Origin: Protea cynaroides
Taxonomy: Eukaryota > Streptophyta > Magnoliopsida > Proteales > Proteaceae
DNA length: 64,000 nt
Direction of reading: 5' to 3'
Assembly (NCBI GenBank): GCA_028583415.1
Contig: CM053266.1
Location: 79,924,149 to 79,988,148, forward strand
The position numbers were made by a program, and so were the translations under genes. A model generated the notes under the pieces. It was not told where the DNA came from. It worked only from the letters and a program-made list of their open reading frames with translations, and made no database searches. The stretch's first letter is position 1; each line of letters opens with the position of its first letter. Below, one piece after another: positions 21,233-33,700 of this stretch.

Positions 21233-22563
21233 ATGGCAGGTGGAAACGGTCGAAGGGGTAGAAAGTATCATCATGCCAGAAAACGCCTAGAGGAAGAGCA
21301 AGCTGAGCAGAACCAGGGTTAGAGAAACCAGCCCCGAAGAGGAGGAGGAACAGGTCCCGGAAGTACCGATGCAATTACCAGGACCACCTCACGGGGATTC
21401 CGAGACCATAGTTACAAACTTGGTCTATCGGATGCAAGCTCAACGAAGGAATTTCCGAGTGAGGTACTAGCGATGCTCGGGTCAGCGGGTTCCGTTCCCG
21501 CCGGTAATACGCCCGGGTCCGGAGAGAAAATGTCTTCACAACGGGTGCGAGTAGCCCAAGGCCAAGGGCCCAAGCACGGAATGTACCACCACCGCATCGC
21601 TTCCCGTTGCCCTCCGCATATCCAGGGGCATATCCGTATCCACCACCATGGTACGGAGCGCGGATACCCGGGGACAGCACGATCTTAGCGGATCGGTGGA
21701 CGGGTTCTTGAAGTTGAAACCGTCATCATTCACCGGCGAACAGGGAAACCATTGTGGCCAGCACGGTGGGTTTCGGAAATGGAAAAGAACTTCCGATTGA
21801 TGACGTGCACCGAGGAGGAGAAGGTACTGTTTGCCACTCACATGCCGAGGGAGGACGCGAATGCTTGGTGGAATTCCACGCGGGCATATTTGGAGAACCA
21901 ATATACATTAGTTGACCGGGAAGTGTTTAAAGCGGCTTTCTTCGACAAATACTTCCCAAAGAGCTTCGGGGATTCAATGGAGAGAGAGTTTCTCGGTCTG
22001 CGAGGGGTCGGTCATTGTAGATGCTTATCAACGGAGGTACGAAGAGCTATTCTTCTTCGCACCGGTCGGTATTTGGGGAAGATGAGACAAAGATACGTAG
22101 GTTCACCATGGGACTACGTGGAAGTATCGAGAGCATCTGTTGGGTCCGGATAAGAAGACCTACAATGAGGCAAGTGCGGGTTGCGAGGGTGATAGAGTCC
22201 GGTCGGAGGGACAGCTTCTTCGCTCGAACGGAGGAGTGAAGAGATCTGGCTGGAGAGAGCTCGGGTGGCGGTAATCCTAGACCATTCCGCCCATACAGGG
22301 GGCACCGCTACAGCACCTCGAGAAACAACCCGGCACCACCTGTGCCACAATTAGCCAGACCCAACCCGAATATTAAGTGTTATAACTGCCGAGAATCGGG
22401 ACATGTTGCAAGGAACTGCACGCTACCTAGGAAGCAAGCTCCCCAAGAAGCCGGAGTTTATGCAATCACCATCGAAGAGGCAGCCGCATCACCCGATGTG
22501 GTAACCGGGTACGACTTTATCCCTTACTATTTGGTTTACTCTTTCGGTTGCATGAGCATATAG
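21233..22563 (+). pseudogene. Element A gag, frameshifted
   Basis: Begins at ATG 21233 (MAGGNGRRGRKYHHARK) with a TAG at 21319. The capsid core at about 21752-22100 reads MTCTEEEKVLFATHMPREDA, ANAWWNSTRAYL and FDKYFPKSFGDSMEREF, typical of retrotransposon Gag. The zinc knuckle at 22375-22419, KCYNCRESGHVARNC, fits CX2CX4HX4C. Frames change near 21730, 22020 and 22240 by small indels, so no full-length product is possible as written. The indels may be decay or consensus-sequence errors. Confidence 0.85.
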
Positions 22564-22599
22564 AACTAAGGGACAATATATTCCGGGAATTGTAAATGT

Positions 22600-22946
22600 A
22601 GCTGGTTTACCCGCCGTAGTATTATTTGACTCGGGGCCACGCACTCCTTTGTTTCGTTTCTTTTGGGAAGCGAATGGAGTTACCAATCAAGCAATTGAAC
22701 CCAAGCTTGATAGTTCGCTCTCCACTAGGAGTCGAAGTGGCTTTGACCAAGTATTATGGACCATGTACTGTAAGTATCGAGGGCCGAGACTTAGAAGCAA
22801 GCCTAGTAATACTTGAGATGGCAGATTTTGATGTCATTTTAGGAATGGATTGGCTAGGCCATCATTCGGCCGTCCTTTTATGTGGTGAAAGGAAGCTTAT
22901 GCTTACTTACAAAGAGGGAAAGGAATACAGTTTCACCTGGAATTAA
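22600..22946 (+). pseudogene. Element A aspartic protease, frameshifted at the active site
   Basis: The active-site region reads VLFDSG (GAC TCG GGG at 22628-22636), then loses frame. Downstream, SIEGRDLEASLVILEMADFD and DVILGMDWLGHHSA are the classic Ty3/gypsy protease C-terminal motif. It would cleave the Gag-Pol polyprotein. Confidence 0.85.
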
Positions 22947-22966
22947 GCTATCTAGGAAGCGAAAAG

Positions 22967-24538
22967 TTGATCCTCTCCGCCCTAAAGACTAAGAGATGCT
23001 TGGAGAAAGGGGGAGTGGGTTATCTCGTATCTGTAGTCGACCTCACAGCAGAGTCACTCAAGATGGAGGATATAGAGGTGGTGCGGGAGTTTCCAGATGT
23101 ATTTCCAGAAGATCTTCCAGGCCTACCACTAGACAGGGCTACAGAATTTGTGATAGACCTTATACCAGGTTCGGCTCCGGTGTCTAAAGCGCCATATAGG
23201 ATGGCCCCAACCGAGTTAAAGGAGTTGAAGACCCAATTACAAGAATTGCTGGATAAGGGCTTCATACGGCCTAGTATATCGCCTTGGGGAGCACCTGTGT
23301 TATTCGTCAAGAAGAAAGATGGAAGTGTACGGCTATGTATTGACTATCGTGAGCTGAACAAGTTGACGATCAAGAATCGGTATCCTTTACCTAGGATCGA
23401 TGATCTGTTGGATCAGCCGCGGGGTGCAAAGGTTTTCTCAAAGATCGATCTCCGATCGGGTATCACCAATTGAAGATCAAGGCCGGAGATATTCGAAGAC
23501 TGCTTCGGGACAAGGTATGGACATTATGAGTTTCCGGTTATGTCTTTCGGGTTGACTAACGCCCGGCTCGTTTATGGAATTGATGAACCGAGTGTTCCAT
23601 GACATGTTGGACACATCGGTCATCGTATTCATCGATGACATATTGATTTACTCTAAGGACATGGAGACTCATACAACGCATTTGAGGGCAGCCCTACAAC
23701 GGCTGAGGGACGTGAGGCTTTATGCAAAATTCAAGAAGTGCGAGTTTTGGCTGAAGGAAGTGGCTTTCTTGGGCCATGTTGTATCTGGAGACGGTATCAA
23801 GGTTGATCCAAGCAAGATAGCTGCTATAGTAGGATGGGAAGCACCGAAATCTGTTGCAGAGATTCGTAGTTTCCTTGGGTTGGCTGGTTATTATAGAAGA
23901 TTCGTGGAAGATTACTCCAGGATCGCGGTTCCACTCACCAGATTGACCAAGAAGGGAGAGAAATTTATATGGACAGATGAGTGTGAAAAGTGCTTCCAGA
24001 CTTTGAAGTCAAGACTTGTCTCTGCACCTATCCTAACCATCCCCGAACCAAGCGTACCGTTTACTCTATATACGGATGCTTCAGGGTTGGGTATTGGGTG
24101 TGTTCTGATGCAAGGAGAACAGTCGGATCACAAGAGCTTAACATATCTCTTCACTCGGAAGGATCCGAATATGAGGCGCAGGAGGTGGCTGGAATTGTTA
24201 AAAGATTATGATTGCGACATCCAGTACCATCCAGGTAAGGCAAATGTGGTGGCTGATGCCTTAAGTAGAAAGTGGGCATCGAAACCTGAGGCAGGACCGA
24301 GTACAAATGCGGCATTATGTGCTGCAGCCTCGAGTTCGATGGAAATTGATGAAGACCATATTATTGAAACTGCAGAAGATCCAGTTGAGCAAGGCTTGAT
24401 TCATAAGTTCACTATGATGTTCGCCGCATTGAAGATCTCACCGAGCCTAATTGATGAAGTCAAGGTAGCAATCCTACAGGATCCATATCTCAGGACAGTG
24501 CAAGAAGACTTAGAGAAGGGTGCGTGTAATCCTAAGTT
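22967..24538 (+). pseudogene. Element A reverse transcriptase and truncated RNase H
   Basis: EFPDVFPEDLPGLPLDR opens the RT, followed by SPWGAPVLFVKKKDGSVRLC and IDYRELNKLTIKNRYPLPR. A frameshift near 23465 and another near 23560 lie before the catalytic FIDDILIYSK (Asp pair at 23634-23639). The connection domain SFLGLAGYYRRFVEDYSRIA is intact. RNase H starts FTLYTDASGLGIGCVLMQGE, then jumps at about 24115-24126 directly to DHKSLTYLFTRKD, losing the central part of the domain including its Glu motif. HPGKANVVADALSRK ends the domain. Confidence 0.9.
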
Positions 24539-25830
24539 ATGACCGAAGCTCATTACACTCCATATTCGGTACATCCGGGAAGTACCAAGATGTACCATGA
24601 TCTAAGAAGACTCTATTGGTGGAGGGGTATGAAAGCCGATATAGCTCGTTTCGTGTTTCAATGTCTGAATTGTCAACAAGTTAAAGCGGAGAGACAAAGA
24701 CCCGTAGGTTTACTACAGCCGTTACGGAACCCGCATGGAAGTGGGATTGTATCACCATGGATTTTGTCACCGGCTTACCTTTGACACCAAGGTCGGTGGA
24801 TGCGGTTTGGGTTATAGTAGATCGACTCACCAAGACAGCTCGATTTATTGCGGTCGGACCTCAATATACCATGGAGAAACTGGCCAAGTTATATGTTGAT
24901 AATATAGTCGGACTTCATGGCGTTCCGAAAGTATAGTGTCCGACGAGACCCCCGTTTTACATCAAAATTCGGGAAGGATTACAAAAAGCTATGGGAACAA
25001 AGTTGAAGTTCGGGACAGCTTTCCATCCTCGGACGGACGGACGGTCGAGCGAACCATTCAAATTTTGGAAGATATGCTTCGAGCTTGTGCATTAGATTTC
25101 AAAGGAGCTTGGGATGAGAAGCTATCACTTATGGAGTTTGCTTACAACAATAGTTATCAGGCTACAATTCAGATGGCCCCATATGAAGCTCTCTATGGGA
25201 GAAAATGTCGTACACCTCTGTTATGGAATGAAGTGGGGGAAAGAAGAATTGTAGGACCGAGTTTGTTGAAGAAACTTGCCAAGTGATTGATCAGATCAAA
25301 GAGAGAGTAAAGACAGCTCAAGTTCGAAAGAAGCACTATGCAGATAATCGACGTCGAGATCTGGAGTTTGCAGTGGGTGACAAAGTGTTCTTGAAGGTGT
25401 CACCGGTGCGAGGTCTGAAACGGTTTGGTAAGAGGGGGAAGCTATGCCCCAGGTATGTGGGACCATATGAGATATTAAATCGACGTGGTAATGTAGCATA
25501 TCAATTGGCTCTACCACCATCTATGTCTAGCGTCCATAATGTGTTCCATGTATCATTATCGAAGAAGTATGTCGAGATCCATCGCATATCTTGAGCGCTG
25601 ATCCTCCAGACTTGACTGAAGACTTAACTTTCGAAGTGGTGCCTGTAATGCTCTCAAGCCGAAAAGTTCAGCAACTTCGAACCAAGGATATCCACTATGT
25701 GAAGGTGCATTGGCGAAGCCAAAATGTGGAGGAAATTACTTGGGAAGAAGAGAGCGCAATGAGGAAGGAGTACCCAAACCTTTTTGACGATCAAGGTACG
25801 TTCAAATTTCGAGGCCGAAATTTCTTGTAA
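24539..25830 (+). pseudogene. Element A integrase with C-terminal chromodomain, frameshifted
   Basis: HHCC zinc domain: HPGSTKMYHDLRRLYWWRG and CLNCQQVKAERQRPVG. The core shows MDFVTGLPL in a shifted frame, VSDETP near 24936 and ACALDFKGAWDEKLSLMEFA with YNNSYQATIQMAPYEALYGR. The GPYEIL (GPY/F) module is near 25459, then ALPPSMSSVHNVFHVSL. A chromodomain (25642-25785; KDIHYVKVHWRSQNVEEITW) closes the protein, as in Tekay chromoviruses, where it is thought to direct insertion to heterochromatin (family knowledge). Frameshifts near 24780, 24935, 25030 and 25280 disable it. Confidence 0.9.
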
Positions 25831-25896
25831 GGGTGGGGGAGTTGTAGTACCTACATGCAAATTTTGGGACGAAATTTCTTTTAAGGGTGGTGGAGT
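25804..25896 (+). other. Duplicated polypurine-tract module of element A
   Basis: Two tandem versions of AAATTT..GACGAAATTTCTTTTAAGGGTGGTGGAGTTGTA. The first (about 25804-25857) ends in an LTR-start-like TTGTAGTACC. The second ends AAGGGTGGTGGAGT at 25896, immediately before the 3' LTR, and is the working plus-strand primer site. D has the same duplicated arrangement. Confidence 0.75.
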
Positions 25897-28256
25897 TGTA
25901 AGACCCGCACTCTAAAAACCCGGTCTAAACCTTGGTTTTGTATCGTGGCAGGTCTTCCGATCATCACCGAGCCAGACGGGGCAAGCGGATAACAAACAGG
26001 TACGAAATCGGACCGAAGTCGACCAATTATACCTGATTTTAGGTATACCGGTCGATGGTACCGGATGATGGTACCGGTCGACCGGTATGGCCTGCACAGC
26101 GATGTGCGGGAATTTGGAAATTAGTCTCTGCGGGTCTCGCTTTCCTGATTTCGAATCCTAGAAGTTTCCTAATCCTAGTAGGGTTACTAAACCCTATTTC
26201 TAGCCTATAAATACACCCTTAAACCCCTCAAATCCTTTCCATTGTCTCTCACAAACCCTAGAGAAGAGAAAGAGCTTGGAAAGGAGAAGGAGCTAGGAAG
26301 AAGAAGGAGGTGCCGCCATTACCGTTTGACGAAGCTCACGCTACGCCTGTCAACGGTAAGTGTTTGAATCCCTCTTCTTACCCTATGATAGTTGTGTGGG
26401 TGGATCAATACCATGCAAAGTAGGTATTGATCTAAAACCCTAAATTGGCCAATAAACCCTAAGTTGCCGTCAAACCCTAGATTTGAGTTTCGAGATGATA
26501 TTCATCGAAACGAGACTTGAATGAGTTGGGGATAGCTCTAACTCAAAGCCTAGACTTAGGATGGATAGGGGAAACCCTGAGAATCTATGAAGGATGATCG
26601 ACGGCAGTCGAAGAACCCATGTATGGTCTTCCGGAGACATACCGGTCGACTATACCGGTTACACATAGTGCGACCGGTATGTTGCGACCGCTACCTCTCG
26701 GGAGGTTGTTTGTGGGGGACCGGCTGACCATACCGGTCGCCAGGTCTTTCCTCTGAGCTGCGACCGGTACATGCCACCGGTCAGCTCTGTGAGGGTATTT
26801 TGTAACCATGTTGGGTTCCGACCAACATGAAACCCTAAATAATACATTCTAATGGAACCCTAATATTATGTAGGACTTTGTGACATATCGTTTGGATCTT
26901 GTGACGTGGAGCAAGTGATCGAACGAACGCCGGGTAAGGGAATCGACCTAAACCTAATAATTAATGGACAAGAAATCGTTGTTAATCATTGAATATCTGT
27001 GATGTGATGTTTGTGCATATTCACATGCCATCCTTTACTTTCGGTTATTATTTTTGTTCATGCATTCATAGGATGTGATTGTTAGGCATGTGATTGTTTT
27101 CGTTGGTGTGTAGAGTGGGGCATGGGCCTGGGATCGCTCTTCACACTGTCACCTTTTGTAGTATTCTATCTTAACATGCTTGGTACGGGTGGGGTATCAG
27201 GGGAAGATCGTGGTACGTTGGTCTCCGATATTGATGTTGTCCCGACCATCGTTGGGTGGTACTGAGGATTCCGAGTCGACGCTGCCTTGTCCACGATGCT
27301 TTAGCTCTATCTCTATGCCGTAGGGAGTTGTGTTGGGATAGGGTCTACCTGCGTATTGTTTCTATCCTAGTGGGTTAGTTGCGGATAGGGTATCAGGGGG
27401 AGGTGAGGTTTTGGAGGTCTCCGACCCGGCCTGCACGCTCTAGCTCTATCTCTATGCCGTAGACGGCTGTGCTGGGATAGAGCATACATTGTTGACATAT
27501 AGGATTGGTTAGTTGCGAGCCCCGGTTTGCGAGCCCCGGCCGGGAGGGGGCTTAGGTACTGGTATGGGTAGAGTATCGGGGAGGTGCGGGTATACCTTAG
27601 CTCTATCTCTATTCCATGATGGGTGCATGTGGGTTGGTGGTAGAGTGATTCTTGTGCGACACCACACACTCGTGTATAGAGGTGCGGGGGGCCACCAAAC
27701 CTTTCTATAGCACATTGCAAACTTAAAACCAGACCACAGCATAAAATGATTGTTACTCATGCATAATCTTGTGAAACTGTCCGATTGCCTTACTAAGCTG
27801 TGTTGTGTGCTCACCCTTTGTATATACATTGTTTTAGATCTGGATGCAGGTTATACTGTGGACGATTACATAAACGCTCCGGCGTATGGTGGTGCTGCGG
27901 TGTTGGATGTACAGGCAGGAGAGGACGAGCATGACGCTTCATGCGAGTGCCCTTTCTGCGTGTACCTGTGATGGATTTTATTTATTTGTTTCAGTTATTT
28001 TTGTTTGTTATTAAGAGATGTAAAAGATCATTATTTTATCTTTGAATTTGAATAATGGGATATTTATTTAAATTATCAATAGATACTCGGTTCATTCTAT
28101 TTAAAGTCTTCCGCTGTATATTTATATTCTGATTGTGCTTATGTGTAATTGGTTTGTATGGGTGGACACGGCCTATTCGAGATCCTGGTGTGAACCGTTG
28201 GTTCAATGACGGTTCACTCACATCGTTCTGGTTGGATCAGAATTTGGGGTGTGACA
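25897..28256 (+). mobile_element. Element A 3' LTR
   Basis: 2360 bp, TGTAAGACCCGCAC to GGGGTGTGACA, about 98% identical by eye to the 5' LTR. Carries the same TATA box (26206), donor (26356), palindrome clusters (26042-26090 and about 26639-26780), acceptor (ending 27837) and mini-exon (27838-27971). The TSD GTTCA follows. Confidence 0.93.
27838..27971 (+). CDS. LTR mini-ORF in the 3' LTR of element A
   Basis: Again 134 nt from the acceptor to TGA, encoding the same 44 residues as 18211-18344 except Thr16->Ala and Val27->Ala, plus two synonymous changes. The C-terminal CECPFC is unchanged. In the 3' LTR position it could only act as a terminal exon of a read-through transcript or of a new transcript from this LTR. 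Confidence 0.5.
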
Positions 28257-28261
28257 GTTCA

Positions 28262-30772
28262 TACACCTATGGGCTCCAAGTTCAGTCTAGAAGACTACTA
28301 TGGACCGTGTGACGTGGTCATAGAGGATAAAGTAATGGAAGCTAACCTCGCTTGTCTTGGGATGAAGGATTTTAAGGTAATTTTGGGAATAGATTGGTTG
28401 GCTAAATACTAGACCAATGTCCTATGTTCTAGGTGCTAGATTTTGTTCCAGCTTACCACTAGAGAAGAATTTGTTTACATTGGCGATAAGACAAGAAAAT
28501 GTCACAAGTTGTTTTTATAGGAGCTACAAGCCTTTAAACTCATACAACAAGGGTGTGAAAGTTACCTAGTGTTGGTATTGGACACCAAAGTTGAGATGTT
28601 AAGACTGGAAGACATACCGATAGCAAATGGATTCCCCGATGTATTCCCTGAAGAGCTGCCTGGTCTACCACCAGATCGAGAAACAGAGTTTGTGATTGAC
28701 TTAGTTCTAGGAGCAGCTTCTGCTTCTAAGGCTCCTTACCATATGGCCTCTATTGAGTTGAAGGAATTCATGGTGTAGCTCTAGGAGCTCCTGGATAAGG
28801 ATTTCTTCAGATCTAGTATCTCACCGTGGGGAGCATCGATACTGTTTGTAAAGAAGAAGGACGACAGTGTCCATTTATGCATTGATTACCAGGATTTGAA
28901 CAAGTTAACAATCAAGAACCGGTATCCCTTGCCCTGAATCGATGACTTATTCGACCAACTTCAGGGAGCAAGCGTGTTTTCAAAGATAGATCTACATTCG
29001 GGCTATCACTAGTTGAAGATTAAGGGGAGTGATGTGCCTAAGACAGCACTTAGGACAAGGTATCCACTTCGAATTTTTGGTCATGTCCTTTGGATTGAAA
29101 AATTCTCCAGCCTCATTTATAGAACTCATGAATTGAGTATTTCATGAGTTTTTAGATAAGTTTGTCATCGTCTTCATCGATGACGTCCTCCTCTACTCAC
29201 CCGATGATACCTCCCATGCGGAACACCTTTGCTTAGCATTGTAGAAACTGAGACAAGAAAAGTTGTATGCCAAATTCAAGAAATACGAGTTTTTGCTTAG
29301 GCAAGTGTCATTTTTTGGGCATATTATATCAACTGAAGGTTTAGCAGTGGACCCTGGAAATGTTAGTGCAGTCATGGACTAAAAGATACCCACTTCAATG
29401 ACTGAGGTTTGAAGTTTCCTTGGGTTGGCTGGCTATTACCGATGTTTCATTGAAGGTTTTTCCTGCATAGCAATCCCACTGATGGGATTGACCAAGAAGG
29501 GTATAAAGTTTGAATGGTTAGATAAATGTGAGGAAAGTTTCTAGACTCTCAAGGAGAAGCTTGTCTCCTCTTCAGTTCTAACCATTCCATCTGAGAAGGG
29601 TATTTTCACTGTTTATACGGATGCTTCCAAATTTGGTTTGGGTTGCGTACTTATGCAGGATGACTATGTTGTGGCTTATGCTTTGAGGCAGTTAAAGGTG
29701 CATGAGAGAAATTACCCCACGCATGATCTAGAACTTGCAGCTATTATCTTTGCCATAAGTATATGGAGACACTACTTATATGACAAAAAGTTCTGCATAA
29801 TGTCAAATCACAAGAGTCTGACTCGCTTATTCAACTAGAACAAGTTAAATGTGAGACAACGAAGGTGGCTTGAGTTACTAAAAGATTACTACTACATCAT
29901 AAATGTGGTGGCTGATTATCTCAGCTGGAAGGTGATGGTTATGGTGAAAGGGGAAACCTTTGAGTCAATTAAACACAAAGAAGGGCACAATATGGAACCT
30001 CTTCCTGATGTTGAGCCCTCTATTATTGACACTATTATGATAGAGTGGATAGAGGCGATAGCTGAGCTGCTCTGTACCTTGACTATGCAGCCTACCCTGC
30101 TTGATAAGATCAAAGATGCTATTGCCAGTGACGCTCATTTGAAAACTTTCAAGCATGATCTTAAGAAAGGAAAACAAGACCCAGATTTCTCTGTTGATAG
30201 CATGGGTTTAATCAGATAGAGAAGAAGATATTGTGTACTAAAAACTGCCAAACTTTTGAAGGAGACCATCATGATTGAAGCTCATTTCTCTCCATTCTCA
30301 GTCCACCCTGGCAATACCAAGATGTACCAGGGCTTGAAGAAAGCCTACTGGTGGAGAAGTATGAACGCTAACGTGGTAGTTTTTGTATACAAGTGCCTTA
30401 CTTGTCAGCAAGTGAAGGCAGATCGACAAAGACCAGTTGGGTTACTTCAACCATTACCAATCCTGGAATGGAAATGGGACCATATTACCATGGATTTTGT
30501 GATAGGACTACCCTTGACACCAAACAATGTAGATGCAGTTAGGGTAATCGTGGATCATTTCACAAAGGTAGCCCGTTTTGTAGCTATTAGGCCAACATAC
30601 ACTGTAGACAGGTTGGCCAAGCTATATGTTGACAACATAGTGAGATTACATGGTGTGCCGACGAGCATTGTGTCGGATAGATATCCGAGATTCACGTCTA
30701 AGCTATGGGAAGGTTTACAGAAGGCAATGGGCACCCAATGAAAGTTCAGCACTGCGTTCCATCTAGAGACTA
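28262..30772 (+). pseudogene. Element B pol (protease, RT, RNase H, integrase), interrupted at both ends
   Basis: Resumes B after element A with SLEDYYGPCDVVIEDKVMEA and FKVILGIDWL (protease). RT: FPDVFPEELPGLPPDRETE, SPWGASILFVKKKDDSV, FIDDVLLYS (about 29175-29200). RNase H: FTVYTDASKFGLGCVLMQD, RNYPTHDLELAAIIFAISIW, NHKSLTRL. Integrase: HPGNTKMYQGLKKAYWWRS, CLTCQQVKADRQRPVG, WDHITMDFVIGLPL, SIVSDRYPRFTSKLWEG. Unlike A, the RNase H centre is present. Many in-frame stops are CAG->TAG or CGA->TGA. Element C cuts it at 30772 (TSD GACTA) within the integrase core, and the remainder is at 57101. Confidence 0.88.
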
Positions 30773-33700
30773 TCTATGACCTGTCCCTAAATCCCATTAC
30801 AATACATCTATTTTGGGCATGTATCGGGTCTTGCCATATATGAACCTATCGTATCGACACATCCAAAGATGAAAGAATAACTTTGAGGTGACACAAAACA
30901 CAATCATGAACCTCTTGTGTCACTAGAGTACGTAAGGATGCCTTAGAAAAAGTCTTGGATCCAGCCCATACGCACCCCAAAAAGTCTGACACACACGAAC
31001 CTAAATTGGCCTACCAAAATGAGGTCCGGCACTATGTAGAGGAGGTGCGGTCGACTACCGACAGCACGTGTCCAGCCGCACCCCCTATGCACAAACTGGT
31101 TTGGAGACCGATTGTGTGCTGGACCCATCATTTGAAAATCCGCTTTCTCCCTCCATAACCAACTGAAATTGGATTCCCTGCATGGTAATCGACCTTGATT
31201 GATAAAAAAAAATGGAAGATGAGGAGAAGATCCTCCCCCTTTCCATCAATAGTTCCCCATGCTTACTATTTTGGGAAGAAAGGAGATTTCTACCTCTACA
31301 ATCTTGCAATTAGATAACCCAACCAAAAGAAAAGTTGAGAGAGAACTCTGATGCATGACCAGAGAGGAAAGGAGAAGAGAAAGAAGAAGATAAGAAGAAA
31401 GGAGAAGAAAAGAAGAAGAAAAGAGAAGAAGAAAAGAAGAGAGGAAGCACTCCCTCTCATTACCGCCCATCAAAGAGGAGCCGCAGAAGAAAGAAAGAAA
31501 AGAAGAAGGAGACCAACCTCTGAGAGTAGTGATTTGCTTGCTGGAAGACTCAAAGGGAGGCACACCATTGTAAGTGTTCTTTCACCTTGTTTACGATTTG
31601 ATTAATGGAATGGTATGGAAATATGGGGATTTGTTAATAACCCACGAATTGGATCAATAATCATCCTTGGACTATTAGAGACTCTGGTAAGACCTTAGGA
31701 GACCCAAGATCATGATTCAATATCAGATTCAAAAGATGGAAATCGGATCTGAAAGAATTAAAACCAGATCTGAGATCTCGATAGTTTGTCGAATCGAAAC
31801 GGTATCCGTAATTGTACATAAAAGTTAAGTTTTGAACCCAAACTCGGTGTATAGAACATCAAAAATGTAAGAAACACGTCAAAAGAAATTTCAAGTCCAG
31901 ATGGCCACAATTTGATGTGCGGTCAATGACGAGCCGTATGGTCTGGCTGTCATGATGTGTAGTCACACATGTGACGCACGCCATTCTGACTCCAAAAGTT
32001 GACCAAACTTGGCTGGTGACTCCCTGTTAATTAATTAAAATTTATTGAGGGATTGGAACCCCAAAATTTGTATGTCTTGATGCAAAAATTCATCGCACAT
32101 CATGTATACTGAAAATAAATGACTGTTTACACCTTGAACTCATTAATCGGGAATTGTTATGGCAAGATAGGACTTGAAACCAACCCTTAGACATGCGGTC
32201 AACCACGTGCCGCACACCTGGTAGCCAATGACTATGTGGTCGATAATGTGCCGCACGAAGTTTTACCTCTGTTGATGACCATCTTTGGTTAATGACTCTA
32301 CAGGACTTCTATTAGCTTGCTTGTAGGTTTAGATTTTCGAAATCAAATGCTCATAAGTGTTATGTAGGATGTTTCAACCAGTTGCACCATAATATAACTT
32401 GCTATTTATTATTTCAATGGACAAGTAACCTTAGACATCAGATAAGGAACCTTAGGGATGAGAAACCAGACCTTGTATGATGATAGAAACCCCTGACTTC
32501 ATGGTAAGAAGTCCTTTATAGTATTAAACTTTTGAAAGGAAATCCTTGCTCGTAAGTGTGCCATCTTATGGAGGATTGAGCTGATAGCACTTGACTCATA
32601 TAGACAGCAGGCTTTCTATAAGCATAGGTATACCCAGGAGTTATGAACAGTAACAAGTGAAGTTAGCAATGAACCCTAGATGCTATGGCATGATAAGCAA
32701 ACAATGAATGGAAGGCATTGAACGTCAGATAAGCTACTAAACTATAAGCACCAGAATAATAAACTTAAAGAGAAGTCAAACTAATTCTATTGAATAATGC
32801 ATTAACAAATATTATTGTTTATGATGTTGAATCCTTAGCTACAAGAACCCTGGTAGATAATGACTAGAACGGCTTGTTGAGGACTTTTTCTCTAAATTAC
32901 TGTAAGGGAACTAAACCTTTGTTTGGTAGATTAGTTCTTTTTGAATTATGTTGAGTGATATTATGAGATTGATAATATGCTTTTGTGTGTGATAACATGC
33001 TTTTGTGTGTGGTAACATGCCATCCAATAAACAGTATTGTTTACTCATGTATATGCATTCTCTTGTGTGTGATCAGTGAAACTTGTAGTGGTTTGAAAGT
33101 GGGATGGAATGGGACACCTTGTGACCTCTCCATGAAAGGTAGAGCTGGTCTTGGTGATTCATGATCCCTAGTTAAGTCAGTAAGGAGGAAGGTGGGTGGA
33201 ATGAGATGCTTCCACTACTTCTTATTGGCGCTACTTTACATTGACCATATGTAACTTAGCCAAGTCATGATGTCCTAATTGGGGACTGGACGGGGTTGCA
33301 AGCTTGGCATAGTTATGATCCAGTAATATGGCTAATTAGGTGGACCTAGTTAGTTGAACATGATTATCCCGATAGCTGTACCCCTAGCCATTAGGGGGTT
33401 GTGTAATGGCATGGGTGCAATAAAAAGGTGGTATAAATTTAGCTACGATGCTCCCCATACCCGACGTAGTGTGGATGGGCGAGTGAGTCTACTAGTGGGA
33501 TTATCATCTCCTCAAGTGCCACGAGGTAGACTTGGGATGAGTTGTGGACAAGCGGCCGACGTAATATGGACCTGTGCTTCAACGACGTTCCCATACTTGG
33601 GGGTGGCACTGCATGCCGTGTGAGGTAGTATCATCTGATGGGGGATGACCCGTGCAGTCTAAAGACTTTGCATGTGGGTTGTCCTAAGCTAGAACTTACA

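Larger units (their letters stand above)
16267..28256 (+). mobile_element. Element A: complete Tekay/Del-like Ty3/gypsy retrotransposon
   Basis: Two direct LTRs (16267-18629 and 25897-28256) and a perfect TSD GTTCA at 16262-16266 and 28257-28261, inserted in the protease region of element B. Order: 5' LTR, tRNA-iMet primer site, antisense ORF, gag with zinc knuckle, protease, RT, RNase H (internally deleted), integrase, chromodomain, polypurine tract, 3' LTR. The RT signature (SPWGAPVLFVKKKDGSVRLC, FIDDILIYSK) and the C-terminal chromodomain place it with Tekay/Del chromoviruses. By eye the LTRs differ at about 45-50 positions (about 98% identity), so it is younger than B, yet all pol frames carry small indels. 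Confidence 0.93.

Noticed and set aside
21375..21908. Minus-strand open frames over the gag of element A
   Set aside because: Shadows of gag on the opposite strand; no similarity to the real antisense ORF and no conservation in B or C.
31351..31605. Lys/Arg/Glu-rich frames (also 49409-49699 and 52946-53233)
   Set aside because: Low-complexity purine tracts in LTR leaders. No ATG context or homology supports a protein.
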